This document shows, piece by piece, positions 41,144 through 50,145 of a DNA stretch of 58,054 nucleotides; the first letter of the stretch is position 1; each line of letters starts with the position of its first letter. The notes under the pieces are model-generated. The model searched no databases. It was not told the origin of the DNA and was given only the letters and a program-made list of their open reading frames with translations. Location of the stretch: NCBI GenBank assembly GCA_015059425.1, contig SVAM01000010.1:1-58054 (forward strand), written 5' to 3'. The stretch comes from Bacillota bacterium. GTDB lineage: Bacteria > Bacillota_I > Bacilli_A > RF39 > UBA660. Both the position numbers and the translations under genes were made by a program.

Positions 41144-42041
41144 TTATGAAAGTTATGTAAATTCATTTTTGGAGTATTTATTATATGAACTTAATTATTC
41201 TAATAAAACGACATTAACATATAAAAATGCTTTAAAAGAGTATGGTGAATTTTTAAATTTAAAAAAATTAAACTTTTTAAATATTACTAGTGATAATGCA
41301 AATAGTTATAAAGCTCATTTAATAGCAAGTAATTATGAAAATAAAACTTCATCTCTACATTTAAGCACGGTAAGAAGTTTTTATAATTATTTAATTGAAA
41401 TTAATGTTTTAAAAAATAATGTTTTTTCTAATATAAAAAATCCTAAAGTCGAAAAGAAATTACCTAATTTTTTAAATAATAGTGAAACTGATAGAATGTT
41501 TAATGATATAAAATGGGATAATGATTTAGATGTTCGTAATAACTTAATTATAGAATTTTTATATGCTACAGGTTTAAGAGTAAGTGAATTATGTAATATC
41601 AAGCTAAAAGATTTAAATTCATCTAATAAAAGTATAAAAGTTTTAGGTAAAGGTAGTAAAGAAAGAATAGTATTTTATAAAGCGTGTAATGAATACTTAT
41701 TTGATTATTATTTAAATACAAGTAGAATAAATATTTTAAATGGTATATCTAGTGAGTATTTATTTACAAGTAAAAGTGGTAAATCATTAACTACTAGAAC
41801 AGTTGAAGAAATAGTAAAAAAATATTCTATAAAAAATAATATAAAAAGTAAAGTTACACCACATACTTTAAGACATACTTATGCAACAGATTTACTTAAT
41901 AATGATGCTGATATAAGATCAGTGGGTGAATTATTAGGCCATGAATCATTGAGTACAACGCAAATATATACTCATGTAACTAGTGATAGATTAAAAGAAG
42001 TATATAAAAAAACACATCCAAGAGGGAAAATGCAAAAATAA
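41133..42041 (+). CDS. Tyrosine recombinase, XerC/XerD-like
   Basis: 302 aa. N-terminal SAM-like core-binding domain (~5-90, YVNSFLEYLLYELNYSNKTT), then a catalytic domain with all active residues in view: Arg in TGLRVSELCN (~149-158), a Lys in LGKGSKERIV (~175), HxxR in HTLRHTYATDLL (~245-256), His in LLGHESLSTTQ and the nucleophile Tyr in IYTHVT. The length and the ending of the protein suit a chromosomal dimer-resolution XerC/XerD; which of the two cannot be told. No integrase-type attachment repeats were seen around it. Confidence 0.9.
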   Translation: MKNSYESYVNSFLEYLLYELNYSNKTTLTYKNALKEYGEFLNLKKLNFLNITSDNANSYKAHLIASNYENKTSSLHLSTVRSFYNYLIEINVLKNNVFSNIKNPKVEKKLPNFLNNSETDRMFNDIKWDNDLDVRNNLIIEFLYATGLRVSELCNIKLKDLNSSNKSIKVLGKGSKERIVFYKACNEYLFDYYLNTSRINILNGISSEYLFTSKSGKSLTTRTVEEIVKKYSIKNNIKSKVTPHTLRHTYATDLLNNDADIRSVGELLGHESLSTTQIYTHVTSDRLKEVYKKTHPRGKMQK

Positions 42042-42042
42042 C

Positions 42043-42071
42043 TTGTCATTTTCTTTTTTATTATTTATAAT
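42043..42071 (+). promoter_or_regulatory. Promoter of 42092 gene
   Basis: TTGTCA (42043-42048), 17 nt, TATAAT (42066-42071); GGGAGTGG before ATG 42092. Confidence 0.75.
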
Positions 42072-42091
42072 TTAAATAGGGAGTGGTAAAG

Positions 42092-42838
42092 ATGAATAAA
42101 AAAATAAGAATAGCGCTTATTGCTATAGGATCATTATTATTTTTAGGTTTATTAATTTTTATTAGTACTCATAAATTTGATGATTCACATTTAAGAATAG
42201 AAGGAATTAGGGTTAGACTTCAAGATCAGTATGCTTTATTAATTGATGGTTGTGATGAAGAAACAAAAAATATTGCTTATTGCGAAAAAACGGTTAAAGT
42301 GAAAGATAAAGAAGAAAAAGTTGTTTTTCAATTTAAAGATTTTATGAAAGATGGTTATCCAAGTGCTTTAATTGGAACTATCAATGGTAAAGAATTTTAT
42401 AAAAGAGAAGGATTAGATTTAAAGAATAATCCTCAAGCTAATTACACAATAGTTTTAAATATAGAAGTAATTGAGGATGTAATTGTATTTACAATAACTG
42501 AAGGTGCTAGTGGTAGGGGAACAACACTTTATGCAATTGATGTAAATGGCAATGTAATACTAAAAGAATTTACTTTAGATGAAGAAGATATGCTAATTAA
42601 AGATTATATAGATTTTATAAAAATCGAAAATAATAAAATCAAAGTATATGCTTCTAGATTAGATACTACAGGTAATTATAAGGGTAAATCAGTTTGTGAA
42701 GCTAAATCTAAAGATGTAGTAGAAGCTTATTATACTTATACATATAAAGATGGTAAGTTTACTAAAAAACAAACTGATACTATAACTGCTAAAGAATATA
42801 TTAAAGAAAATGAAGTTACATGTGAAAACGAGAAATAG
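42092..42838 (+). CDS. Uncharacterised membrane-anchored extracellular protein
   Basis: 248 aa from ATG 42092 with GGGAGTGG ahead of it. One membrane helix (~6-27, RIALIAIGSLLFLGLLIFIS), then a ~220-aa mixed beta domain rich in Lys/Asp/Glu (QFKDFMKDGYPSALIGTING, VIVFTITEGASGRGTTLYAI). Three or four cysteines (IDGCDEE, AYCEKT, SVCEAKS, EVTCENE) could form disulphides. No family recognised. A single-gene unit with a clear promoter and a terminator overlapping its last codons. Confidence 0.65.
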   Translation: MNKKIRIALIAIGSLLFLGLLIFISTHKFDDSHLRIEGIRVRLQDQYALLIDGCDEETKNIAYCEKTVKVKDKEEKVVFQFKDFMKDGYPSALIGTINGKEFYKREGLDLKNNPQANYTIVLNIEVIEDVIVFTITEGASGRGTTLYAIDVNGNVILKEFTLDEEDMLIKDYIDFIKIENNKIKVYASRLDTTGNYKGKSVCEAKSKDVVEAYYTYTYKDGKFTKKQTDTITAKEYIKENEVTCENEK

Positions 42839-42853
42839 AATTCTCGTTTTTTA
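42825..42853 (+). terminator. Terminator shared by convergent genes
   Basis: AAAACGAGAA / TTCTCGTTTT stem spanning the stop codon at 42836-42838, with TT tail; lies against the end of yidD. Confidence 0.75.
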
Positions 42854-43069
42854 CTTTTTAGGTGGCACTAAGTCTATACCACTTTTTTTATTAAAAGGGT
42901 TACATCTTAATAATCTTTTGATAGTAAGTATAATTCCTCTAATTGAACCATGAATCTCTATTGCCTCTATCGCATAATTACTACATGTTGGATAATATCT
43001 ACATGCACTATGTGAATGAAGTGGCATACTTTGATATATTTTTATTAATTTTATTAAAATTCTTTTCAT
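42851..43069 (-). CDS. yidD: Membrane protein insertion efficiency factor YidD
   Basis: 72 aa from ATG 43069. The diagnostic pattern is present: [20 protein letters not shown] (amphipathic helix and first Cys), [13 protein letters not shown], and the Cys-containing [19 protein letters not shown]. YidD helps YidC insert proteins into the membrane. In most Bacillota it is near rnpA-yidC at the origin; here it stands alone. A GTGAT just before the ATG serves as ribosome binding site, while the longer frame begins at that GTG. Confidence 0.93.
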   Translation of the reverse strand: MKRILIKLIKIYQSMPLHSHSACRYYPTCSNYAIEAIEIHGSIRGIILTIKRLLRCNPFNKKSGIDLVPPKK

Positions 43070-43135
43070 AAATATCACATATATATATTAACACAAAAAT
43101 AGTGTCATATAAATATCAAGTTAAAGCTTAAATTA

Positions 43136-43164
43136 TTGAGTTTAATTTTTAAGTATTATATAAT
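43136..43164 (+). promoter_or_regulatory. Promoter of signal peptidase gene
   Basis: TTGAGT (43136-43141), 17 nt, TATAAT (43159-43164). Confidence 0.75.
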
Positions 43165-43188
43165 TTAGTTAATAGAGTAGGTGTTAAA

Positions 43189-43713
43189 ATGGATTTGCGT
43201 GATATAAAAGAGTTTTTAATTGATTCATTTAAAGTAATTATATTAATAGTTGTAGTATTGTTCTTAATGGTATTTGTTTTTTCGGTAACTCAAGTGGTTG
43301 GTAACTCAATGAACCCAACATTAAAAGATGGTGAAGTATTATTATTAAATAAATTTATATATAGGTTTAGTGATGTAAAAAGAGGAGATATAATATCACT
43401 TGATTATGACGACACTAAATATTTAATTAAAAGAGTTATTGGATTACCAGGCGATACAATTAATATTAAAAACAATAAAGTATATATTAATAATCAAGTT
43501 TATGAAGAAGACTATTTGCCTGATTATGAATATGAAGATTTTTACTTGAGTAGTTTAGGATATAATACTATTCCAGAGGATATGTATTTTGTTATTGGTG
43601 ATAATAGAGAAGACTCACTTGACAGTAGAAAAATAGGTTTAATAAATAAAGATGACATAAACGGAAAAATATCTTTTAGATTCTGGCCTTTAAATAAGCT
43701 AAAGTTTTACTAA
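43189..43713 (+). CDS. lepB: Signal peptidase I
   Basis: 174 aa. One N-terminal membrane anchor (~13-34), catalytic Ser40 in VVGNSMNPTL and catalytic Lys81 in YLIKRVIGLPGD, then GDNREDSLDSRKIG near the C-terminus: all type I signal peptidase boxes of the P-type (Ser/Lys dyad). It removes signal peptides of Sec-exported proteins. It is not the ER-type SipW enzyme that the TasA-like signal peptides at 1736 and 21484 would require. The gene just precedes a very large exported protein but is separated from it by a terminator and a new promoter. Confidence 0.95.
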   Translation: MDLRDIKEFLIDSFKVIILIVVVLFLMVFVFSVTQVVGNSMNPTLKDGEVLLLNKFIYRFSDVKRGDIISLDYDDTKYLIKRVIGLPGDTINIKNNKVYINNQVYEEDYLPDYEYEDFYLSSLGYNTIPEDMYFVIGDNREDSLDSRKIGLINKDDINGKISFRFWPLNKLKFY

Positions 43714-43721
43714 AAATTTCT

Positions 43722-43751
43722 AAAAAGTAATGTCGAAAGATGTTGCTTTTT
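43722..43751 (+). terminator. Intrinsic terminator after lepB
   Basis: 13-bp stem from AAAAAGTAATGTC to GATGTTGCTTTTT (several G-U pairs) with a GAAA tetraloop; overlaps the next -35 box. Confidence 0.75.
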
Positions 43752-43772
43752 GTTTGAATTTTATTATATAAT
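43743..43772 (+). promoter_or_regulatory. Promoter of large surface protein
   Basis: TTGCTT (43743-43748), 18 nt, TATAAT (43767-43772); AAGGAGGG before ATG 43802. Confidence 0.65.
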
Positions 43773-43801
43773 AAATCTAAGCTCAAGGAGGGAAAAGGTT
43801 T

Positions 43802-46800
43802 ATGGATAAAAAAAGAGCGATAATTATTGCAGTTATCTTATTCTTGCTTATTGGTTTAGGCTCATTTGTATTCGCTGGTTCTGATAACGAGCCTAATAGC
43901 GGAAACAATAATTCTGAAAACATAAATCAAGAAGAAAATAAAGGCAATCAAAATGATGAAGAAATTTCATCAACAGAAGGGGAAGGAGGAAACGAAAGTA
44001 CAACAGTATCAAAAGTAGATAATTCTTATACAAAAGCTTTAGAAGCTGTAGTAAAAGCAGAACAAAATCTTACTTTAGAAGATATAAAAAATGCTAAAGA
44101 ATTAATAGATAAAGTAACTAATGGTAAAGATACAAAAGAATTAGTTGAACGTATAGAAACAGTTGAAAATTTACTTGAAGTAACATCTTTAGTTGAAGAA
44201 TTAGCTAGTAAAACTGATAATGCAAAAGTGTTAGCAGATTTAACAACCGCTCGTAAATTAAGAACACCTGAATTAATAGAAGCAGTTAAAGTATTAGTTG
44301 ATACAATTACTAATGAAACTTTAAAAGATGAAGTTACTAAATTAGAAGAAGAACTTACAAGATTAGCAGTAGTTCTTGATGATACAACTGCACCAGTAAT
44401 TGATGGTGTTAAAGATAAAGATGTTGCACAAGAAGTAAGTGCTAAATTATCTGAAGATGATCTTATTATTTTATTAAATGATAAAGAAGTAGAAGCTGAA
44501 GACTTACTTTCTATTAAAGAAGAAGACACTTATACTTTAAAAGTTAGTGATAAAGCATTTAATGAAACAGTAATAACATTTACAGTTGATAGAACAAATC
44601 CATCAATTTCAGATGTTCCGGAAATTTTAACTAATAAAGACGTTCAACCAAAAGTTGAAGAAGCCAATTTAGATAATATTAAATTAACTAAAAATGGTGA
44701 AGAAGTTAAAGATTATAATTTAACTAAACTTACTGAAGATGGAGTTTATGTATTAACTGCTAATGATTTAGCTGGGAATACAGCAAGCGCAACATTTGAG
44801 ATTGATAAAACAGCACCAACTGCAGAAGTAGAATACAGTACAACTGATTGGACAAATGGCGATGTTATTGCAACATTAGTTAACGCATCTGAAACAATAA
44901 CAATTACAAACAATAATGGTTCAAAGAAATATATATTTACAGAAAACGGAACGTTTACATTTGAATTTGTAGATCGTGCCGGTAATGAAGGTACTGCAAC
45001 TGCAACAGTAGAAAATATTGATAAAACGCCTGGTGTAGCATCAATTGGTGGTAATACAATTAGTGACGGTGACTTTACTAAACCACAAACTTTCGATATT
45101 ACTATAACTGAAGAAAATCTGGAATATGTTATTTATGCATGGTCTAATAAAGGAAGTGCTTCTGGTAAACAAAATGCATTAAAATCCGGAACTAAATTAT
45201 TACCAAGCGATATGATTGATAATGGAAATGGAACATACACATTTACAGTTTCAACTGATTTTGAAGGAGAAAGAATGCTTTATATCAGAATTGTTGATAA
45301 AGCAGGAAACGTAAATGAACCTCAAAAAGGATGGTATCGTATTGATGGAATTAATCCAGAAATCAGCGATTTAGATAATACAGATACATTCACGGTAAGT
45401 GATGCTAATTTAGAAAGTGTTACAATAAATGGTGAAGAACAAGTATTAACAGGAACAAGCTTTAGTCATACATTTATTGAAGATGGATATTATACAATAA
45501 TAGCTGTTGATAGAGCTAATACTAGTGTTACAAAAACACTAGTAGTAGATAATACTCCACCAGAATTTATCAATTTAGATAACGGAATATTCTATTTAGA
45601 TGATATCCAAGTAAATGTCGAAGAACTTCATTTAGATAGAATAGAAGTTGTAGTATATGCAGATGCATACAATACAATTGAAATAAACAATGGGGATACA
45701 TTATCAAAAGAATCAATATATAAAATAACTGCTTATGATAAATATGGAAACTCAAATTACATTTCTGTTGCAGTAGATAAAACTGCACCTATATTTACAG
45801 ATGTAGAAAATGGACATCAATATCCACAAGCTGTATTAAATGTCGAAGACTTAAAAGTTAAATCAATTTCTGTTTACAACTATGGAGACGGAACTACAAC
45901 AGAAGTAGCAAATGGAACAGTATTAACTGAAAACGGAAAATACGCTGTAATAGCAACTGATTATGCAGGTAGAAGTACAAAAGTGTATGTACAAGTTGAT
46001 AAAGACGCTCCAACAATTTCAGGATTGGATGATGGTTTATATGTAAATGAAAATGAGACTATAACAATAACTGATGATTTCTTAAAAACAGTTACTATAA
46101 ACGGAGTAGAAAAAACTCATGATGGACATACATATACGGAAGAATTAACTGAAGGAAGATATGATATTGTCGCAGTAGATAGAGCTGGTAATCCAACAAC
46201 TGCAACTGTAATAATTGACAAAACTTTTCCAATATTTGATGGATTATCAAATGGACTATATTCTACTGAGAATCTAACAATTAATGTAACAGAAGAAAAC
46301 TTAGCTAAAATTGAAGCCGTAGTATATGAAGATAATTATGCGACAATAGAATTACATAACGGCGATATATTAGATAAAGAATCAGTATACAAATTAACAG
46401 CAACAGATTTAGCAGGTAACTCAACAATTATTCATGTAGCAGTAGATAAAACTGCACCAATATTTACTGATGTAGAAAATGGACATCAATACAAAGAAGC
46501 GGTATTAAATGTTAAAGATGTTAAATTAAAATCATTATCGGTTTATAGCTATAATGATAGAACTACAATAGAAGTTGCAAATGGAACAGTATTAACTGAA
46601 AACGGAAAATACGCTGTAATAGCAAAAGATTATGTAGGTAAGGAAACAAAGGTATATATAACTATTGATGAAGATGCACCTGAAGTAATTGGTGTAGCAA
46701 ATAATGGTTTATATACTGAAGTTACAATAACAGCAACAGATGCAAATGCGATTACTGCTAAAATTGATGGCGAAGTATATACATTAGGAACTTTATACAA

Positions 46801-47548
46801 TACTGTTGGTGAACATGAATTAATAGTATCTGATAAAGCAGGAAACGAAACTAAAATTAAATTCTCAATTGGAGATTATGTTACAACTAATGCAACTGAA
46901 TTAAAAAATGCTATAGCAAATGCTACAGATAATGATGTAATATTAGTAAAAGATGGAACATATGATGTAGGTCATTTAGAAATTAGAAAAAATATTACTT
47001 TAAAAGGTGAATCTAAATCAGCAGTTATAAATGTAACTGGTGATGGAGAAGCAGGTATGTATATTCATTCTGCATCAGTTATAGAAAATTTAAAAGTAGT
47101 ATTAACTAGTGGAAGTGGAGATGCAATAAAAGTATCTAACATAAGCCCATCTGTAAAAGATATAATTAGCACATTTAAAGCAAAAAATATTGAAGTTAGT
47201 GGTGGAAACCACGGAATTAATATTCATGGTGTAGCAAACGCAAAAATAGATAATGCTACAGTAACTAATTCAAGTAAATTATCACTTGCTGTATCTAGTT
47301 CAAATGTAACTTTAACTAACTCTAACTTAGCAGTTGGTGGTTGGGGAAGAAGTGCAGGAATAATGCATGGTTCACCTGAATATCACTTTGGTGATACAAC
47401 AGTTACAATTGGTGCGGGGAATACACTAGCAAGTGTATATGCTGAAGGTAATCAATTAGCAAACAATGACTTTGTATTTAGTGATGGTAACAATTGGACA
47501 TCAACTTATTATGATGCATTAGATACTGTTGTATATGAAATGCAATAA
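43802..47548 (+). CDS. Large surface protein with Ig-like repeats and C-terminal beta-helix
   Basis: 1248 aa. Signal sequence or anchor ~5-24 (IIIAVILFLLIGLGSFVFAG), an Asn/Glu-rich low-complexity stretch (~26-75), a helical FIVAR-like segment (~78-190: YTKALEAVVKAEQNLTLEDI). About nine bacterial Ig-like units (~195-1015) follow, each around 80-90 aa and ending in DKTAPIF-like or VDKDAPTISG-like linkers. The C-terminus (~1020-1248) is a pectate-lyase-like beta-helix (ELKNAIANATDNDVILVKDG ... NGTYDVGHLEIRKNITLKG-type ladder). No LPXTG motif, transmembrane tail or SLH domain was seen. Probably an adhesin or polysaccharide-binding protein held by its N-terminus (inference). Confidence 0.82.
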   Translation: MDKKRAIIIAVILFLLIGLGSFVFAGSDNEPNSGNNNSENINQEENKGNQNDEEISSTEGEGGNESTTVSKVDNSYTKALEAVVKAEQNLTLEDIKNAKELIDKVTNGKDTKELVERIETVENLLEVTSLVEELASKTDNAKVLADLTTARKLRTPELIEAVKVLVDTITNETLKDEVTKLEEELTRLAVVLDDTTAPVIDGVKDKDVAQEVSAKLSEDDLIILLNDKEVEAEDLLSIKEEDTYTLKVSDKAFNETVITFTVDRTNPSISDVPEILTNKDVQPKVEEANLDNIKLTKNGEEVKDYNLTKLTEDGVYVLTANDLAGNTASATFEIDKTAPTAEVEYSTTDWTNGDVIATLVNASETITITNNNGSKKYIFTENGTFTFEFVDRAGNEGTATATVENIDKTPGVASIGGNTISDGDFTKPQTFDITITEENLEYVIYAWSNKGSASGKQNALKSGTKLLPSDMIDNGNGTYTFTVSTDFEGERMLYIRIVDKAGNVNEPQKGWYRIDGINPEISDLDNTDTFTVSDANLESVTINGEEQVLTGTSFSHTFIEDGYYTIIAVDRANTSVTKTLVVDNTPPEFINLDNGIFYLDDIQVNVEELHLDRIEVVVYADAYNTIEINNGDTLSKESIYKITAYDKYGNSNYISVAVDKTAPIFTDVENGHQYPQAVLNVEDLKVKSISVYNYGDGTTTEVANGTVLTENGKYAVIATDYAGRSTKVYVQVDKDAPTISGLDDGLYVNENETITITDDFLKTVTINGVEKTHDGHTYTEELTEGRYDIVAVDRAGNPTTATVIIDKTFPIFDGLSNGLYSTENLTINVTEENLAKIEAVVYEDNYATIELHNGDILDKESVYKLTATDLAGNSTIIHVAVDKTAPIFTDVENGHQYKEAVLNVKDVKLKSLSVYSYNDRTTIEVANGTVLTENGKYAVIAKDYVGKETKVYITIDEDAPEVIGVANNGLYTEVTITATDANAITAKIDGEVYTLGTLYNTVGEHELIVSDKAGNETKIKFSIGDYVTTNATELKNAIANATDNDVILVKDGTYDVGHLEIRKNITLKGESKSAVINVTGDGEAGMYIHSASVIENLKVVLTSGSGDAIKVSNISPSVKDIISTFKAKNIEVSGGNHGINIHGVANAKIDNATVTNSSKLSLAVSSSNVTLTNSNLAVGGWGRSAGIMHGSPEYHFGDTTVTIGAGNTLASVYAEGNQLANNDFVFSDGNNWTSTYYDALDTVVYEMQ
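45770..46650 (+). repeat. Near-identical Ig-like repeat units inside the large surface gene
   Basis: Two units, about 45773-45990 and 46433-46650, are nearly identical at the DNA level, including AATGGACATCAATA and the run coding for TVLTENGKYAVIA. Spacing is 660 bases, so the repeat period is a multi-domain block. They are substrates for recombination that would change repeat number. Confidence 0.7.
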
Positions 47549-47555
47549 TCATTAG

Positions 47556-47586
47556 AGAAGGTGTAAAAAACATCTTCTTTTTTTAT
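47556..47586 (+). terminator. Intrinsic terminator after large surface gene
   Basis: AGAAGGTG / CATCTTCT stem, 7-nt loop, T7 run. Confidence 0.8.
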
Positions 47587-47625
47587 GTAAATAATGTTAA
47601 AATGATAATAGAAGGAGTATACGTT

Positions 47626-48018
47626 ATGTCATATATTAAATTTAAAGAATTAGCAAAATATTTTGATTTTAAAACAGAAGTGCCAGTAGATAAATTACCT
47701 GAATATGCTTTGGAATATGTAAGCAAGAAAGAAAGTGTTATTCTAGCGTATAAGAATTTAAAAGATTATATAGTATTTACTGATAAAAAAATAATATTAT
47801 TTGATAGAGATACTTTAGCAGTATATTATAAAAAAATTCATTATATACCATATAAATCAATTTCAACTAGTGCAATAAACTTTAAGCCTGGTAAAGTAGA
47901 ATTATTATTTAGTTTAGATAGTGGCTATCAATTACATATAAATTTCATTGATATGAACCATGATAAGAAAGAAAGTTTAAAAAAAGCTTATAAAATTATG
48001 ATGGATGCTATTATTTAG
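47626..48018 (+). CDS. Bacterial PH-domain (YokE-like) protein
   Basis: 130 aa from ATG 47626 (GAAGGAG ahead). Small beta-rich domain: LKDYIVFTDKKIILFDRDT, VYYKKIHYIPYKSISTSAIN, VELLFSLDSGYQLHINF and a C-terminal helix ESLKKAYKIMMDAI. This is the seven-strand-plus-helix pattern of bacterial pleckstrin-homology domains (bPH/YokE family). Function unknown, possibly membrane-stress linked. No membrane segment. It precedes the ribosomal protein S2 promoter. Confidence 0.75.
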   Translation: MSYIKFKELAKYFDFKTEVPVDKLPEYALEYVSKKESVILAYKNLKDYIVFTDKKIILFDRDTLAVYYKKIHYIPYKSISTSAINFKPGKVELLFSLDSGYQLHINFIDMNHDKKESLKKAYKIMMDAII

Positions 48019-48020
48019 AC

Positions 48021-48049
48021 TTGTTAAATCATAAATTATATAGTAAAAT
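48021..48049 (+). promoter_or_regulatory. Promoter of rpsB-tsf operon
   Basis: TTGTTA (48021-48026), 17 nt, TAAAAT (48044-48049). It opens a leader of about 115 nt. Confidence 0.75.
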
Positions 48050-48059
48050 ACTAGTTGGC

Positions 48060-48145
48060 AAATAAATTGCAAATACGCATTAGTGTATAGTGATATCCCT
48101 AGTGCCGCGAAGAGTGGTGGGATATTATGTTTGACTACACTAAGA
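48060..48145 (+). ncRNA. Structured 5' leader of rpsB (ribosomal protein S2 leader-like)
   Basis: The outer stem TAGTGTA (48081-48087) pairs with TACACTA (48136-48142); the inner stem ATATCCC (48093-48099) pairs with GGGATAT (48119-48125). The inner loop holds a more G+C-rich AGTGCCGCGAAGAGTGGT. A long, G+C-enriched, nested-hairpin leader directly ahead of rpsB matches the S2-binding autoregulatory leaders described in Bacillota. I cannot confirm the covariance model. Confidence 0.65.
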
Positions 48146-48172
48146 GGTAAAAACGAAAGGATGGGATGATTT

Positions 48173-49138
48173 ATGGCCGTTGTTTCTATGAGTTATTTAT
48201 TAGAAGCAGGAGTTCATTTTGGACATCAAACAAAAAGATGGAATCCTAAAATGAAAGAGTACATTTTTGGTACTAGAGAAGATATTTATATTATCGATCT
48301 TGAAAAAACAACAAAAAAAATGGAGGAAGCTTATACTGAAATTAAAGCTATCGCTGATAATGGAGGTACATTCCTATTTGTAGGAACTAAAAAGCAAGCT
48401 CAAGAAGTAGCTAAAGAAGAAGCTGCAAGAAGTAATTCTTACTATGTAACTGAACGTTGGTTAGGTGGTACTTTAACAAACTTCAGAACTATTAGAAGAA
48501 GAGTTAGAAGATTAGAAGAAATCGAAAAAATGGAAGCAGATGGTAAATTTGATGTTTTACCTAAAAAAGAAGTAATTGGTCTTAAAAAAGAATACGAAAA
48601 ATTAAACAAAATTTTAAGTGGTATTCGTGAAATGGCTAAACTTCCAAATGCTTTAATTATAGTTGATCCTAAAAAGGAAATTAATGCTATTAGAGAAGCT
48701 AGAAAATTAAGAATTCCAGTATTTGGTATCGTAGATACTAACTGTGATCCAGACGATGTGGATTTTGTAATTCCAGGTAATGATGACGCTGTAAGAAGTG
48801 TTAAAGTAATTCTTGGAGTATTAAACAATGCTATTTGTGAATCTCGTAATTTAGAAATGGTTGATTATGTTACAGAAGAAGATAAAAAAACAAAAGCTGA
48901 AACTAAAACTATGGATGAATTAATTAAAGAAGAAAAAACTGAAGAAAAAGTTGAAGTTAAAGAAACTAAAAAAGAAGTTAAAGAAGAAAAAGTAGAAGAA
49001 ACTGTTGTTGAAACAAAAGAGGAAGCTAAAGATTATAGCAAAATGACTTTAGCAGAATTAAAAACTGTTGCAAAAGAGCAAGGTATTAAAGGTTATTCTA
49101 CAATGAAAAAAGACGAATTAATTTCAAATTTAAAATAA
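48173..49138 (+). CDS. rpsB: 30S ribosomal protein S2 with C-terminal SAP/Rho-N-like extension
   Basis: 321 aa, against ~230-260 in most bacteria. The core (1-~230) is standard: [82 protein letters not shown] and [10 protein letters not shown]. After ~232 comes a Lys/Glu-rich coil (~235-288) and a terminal 30-residue module [33 protein letters not shown], which has the helix-turn-helix pattern of SAP/Rho-N domains. The ribosome core function is certain; the tail may bind nucleic acid. First gene of rpsB-tsf. Confidence 0.95.
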   Translation: MAVVSMSYLLEAGVHFGHQTKRWNPKMKEYIFGTREDIYIIDLEKTTKKMEEAYTEIKAIADNGGTFLFVGTKKQAQEVAKEEAARSNSYYVTERWLGGTLTNFRTIRRRVRRLEEIEKMEADGKFDVLPKKEVIGLKKEYEKLNKILSGIREMAKLPNALIIVDPKKEINAIREARKLRIPVFGIVDTNCDPDDVDFVIPGNDDAVRSVKVILGVLNNAICESRNLEMVDYVTEEDKKTKAETKTMDELIKEEKTEEKVEVKETKKEVKEEKVEETVVETKEEAKDYSKMTLAELKTVAKEQGIKGYSTMKKDELISNLK

Positions 49139-49161
49139 ATTATAAATTAGGAGGATATATT

Positions 49162-50040
49162 ATGGAAGTTACTGCAAGTATGGTAAAAGAACTTCGTGAA
49201 ACCACTGGAGCAGGCATGATGGATTGTAAAAAAGCTTTAGCAGAATGTAATGGAGATATGCAAGCAAGCATTGATTGGTTACGTGAAAAAGGTATTGCTA
49301 AAAGTGCTAAAAAAGAATCTAGAATTGCAGCTGAAGGTTTAGCAAATATTTATGTTAATGGAAATCGTGCTGTTATCTTAGAAGTTAATAGTGAAACAGA
49401 TTTCGTTAGTAAAAATGAAGAATTTACAGGTATGATTGATACTATTGGAAATACTATTTTAAATAGTACAGTTAATACTTTAGAAGATGCTTTTGAACTT
49501 GAATGTGGTGAAGGAACTATTAAAGATTTAATAGTTGCTAAAACTGCAAAAATAGGTGAAAAATTATCTTTAAGAAGAATTGAAGTAGTAGAAAAAAATG
49601 ATGATGAATCATTTGGTGCTTACTTACATATGGGTGGTAAAATTGCTGTTTTAACTGTAGTTAAAGGTGCAAATGAAGCAGTTGCTAAAGATGTTGCAAT
49701 GCAAAGTGCTGCAATGAAACCATTATATGTGTTTGAAAAAGATGTTCCAGCAGATGTAGTTGAAAGAGAATCTGCTGTTCAAAAAGAAATAGCGATGTCA
49801 GAAGGTAAACCTGCTGAAATTGCTGAAAAAATGGTTCAAGGAAGAATTAAAAAATACTTCAAAGAAATATGTTTAGCAGAACAACCATTTATTAAAGATG
49901 GAGATATAAGTGTTGCTACTTATGTTAAAAACAATAATGGTGAAATTATAAGTATGGTAAGATACGAAGTAGGCGAAGGAATGGAAAAGAGAAGTGAAAA
50001 CTTTGCTGAAGAAGTAATGAACCAAATTAAAGGAAACTAA
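49162..50040 (+). CDS. tsf: Elongation factor Ts
   Basis: 292 aa. TMVKELRETTGAGMMDCKKA-type N-terminus (UBA domain: VKELRETTGAGMMDCKKALA), the nucleotide-exchange core EVNSETDFVSKNEEF (~73-87), and YLHMGGKIAVL (~155). It exchanges GDP on EF-Tu. AGGAGGAT precedes the ATG, 23 bases after rpsB. A terminator follows, so the usual pyrH-frr genes are not in this transcript. Confidence 0.97.
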   Translation: MEVTASMVKELRETTGAGMMDCKKALAECNGDMQASIDWLREKGIAKSAKKESRIAAEGLANIYVNGNRAVILEVNSETDFVSKNEEFTGMIDTIGNTILNSTVNTLEDAFELECGEGTIKDLIVAKTAKIGEKLSLRRIEVVEKNDDESFGAYLHMGGKIAVLTVVKGANEAVAKDVAMQSAAMKPLYVFEKDVPADVVERESAVQKEIAMSEGKPAEIAEKMVQGRIKKYFKEICLAEQPFIKDGDISVATYVKNNNGEIISMVRYEVGEGMEKRSENFAEEVMNQIKGN

Positions 50041-50061
50041 TTCGAAAGAATTAGTTTTTTA
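50034..50061 (+). terminator. Intrinsic terminator after tsf
   Basis: AAACTAATTC / GAATTAGTTT stem, GAAA tetraloop, TTT tail; overlaps the stop codon. Confidence 0.85.
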
Positions 50062-50145
50062 TATACATTGATTTAACGTTTTTTTAGGTTTTTTCTTTAA
50101 TATTAAATATTATAAATGTTATAATATAAACAAGTGGTGAATGAT

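Noticed and set aside
42026-42059. Weak hairpin GAAAATG/CATTTTC as terminator of the recombinase gene
   Set aside because: The loop is 14 nt, the stem is A/T-only except for the ends, and a clear promoter (TTGTCA-N17-TATAAT) overlaps it.
43802-47548. Antisense ORFs of 70-170 codons within the large surface gene
   Set aside because: They mirror the biased codons of the sense strand (Ser/Leu-rich), lack ribosome binding sites and match nothing recognisable.
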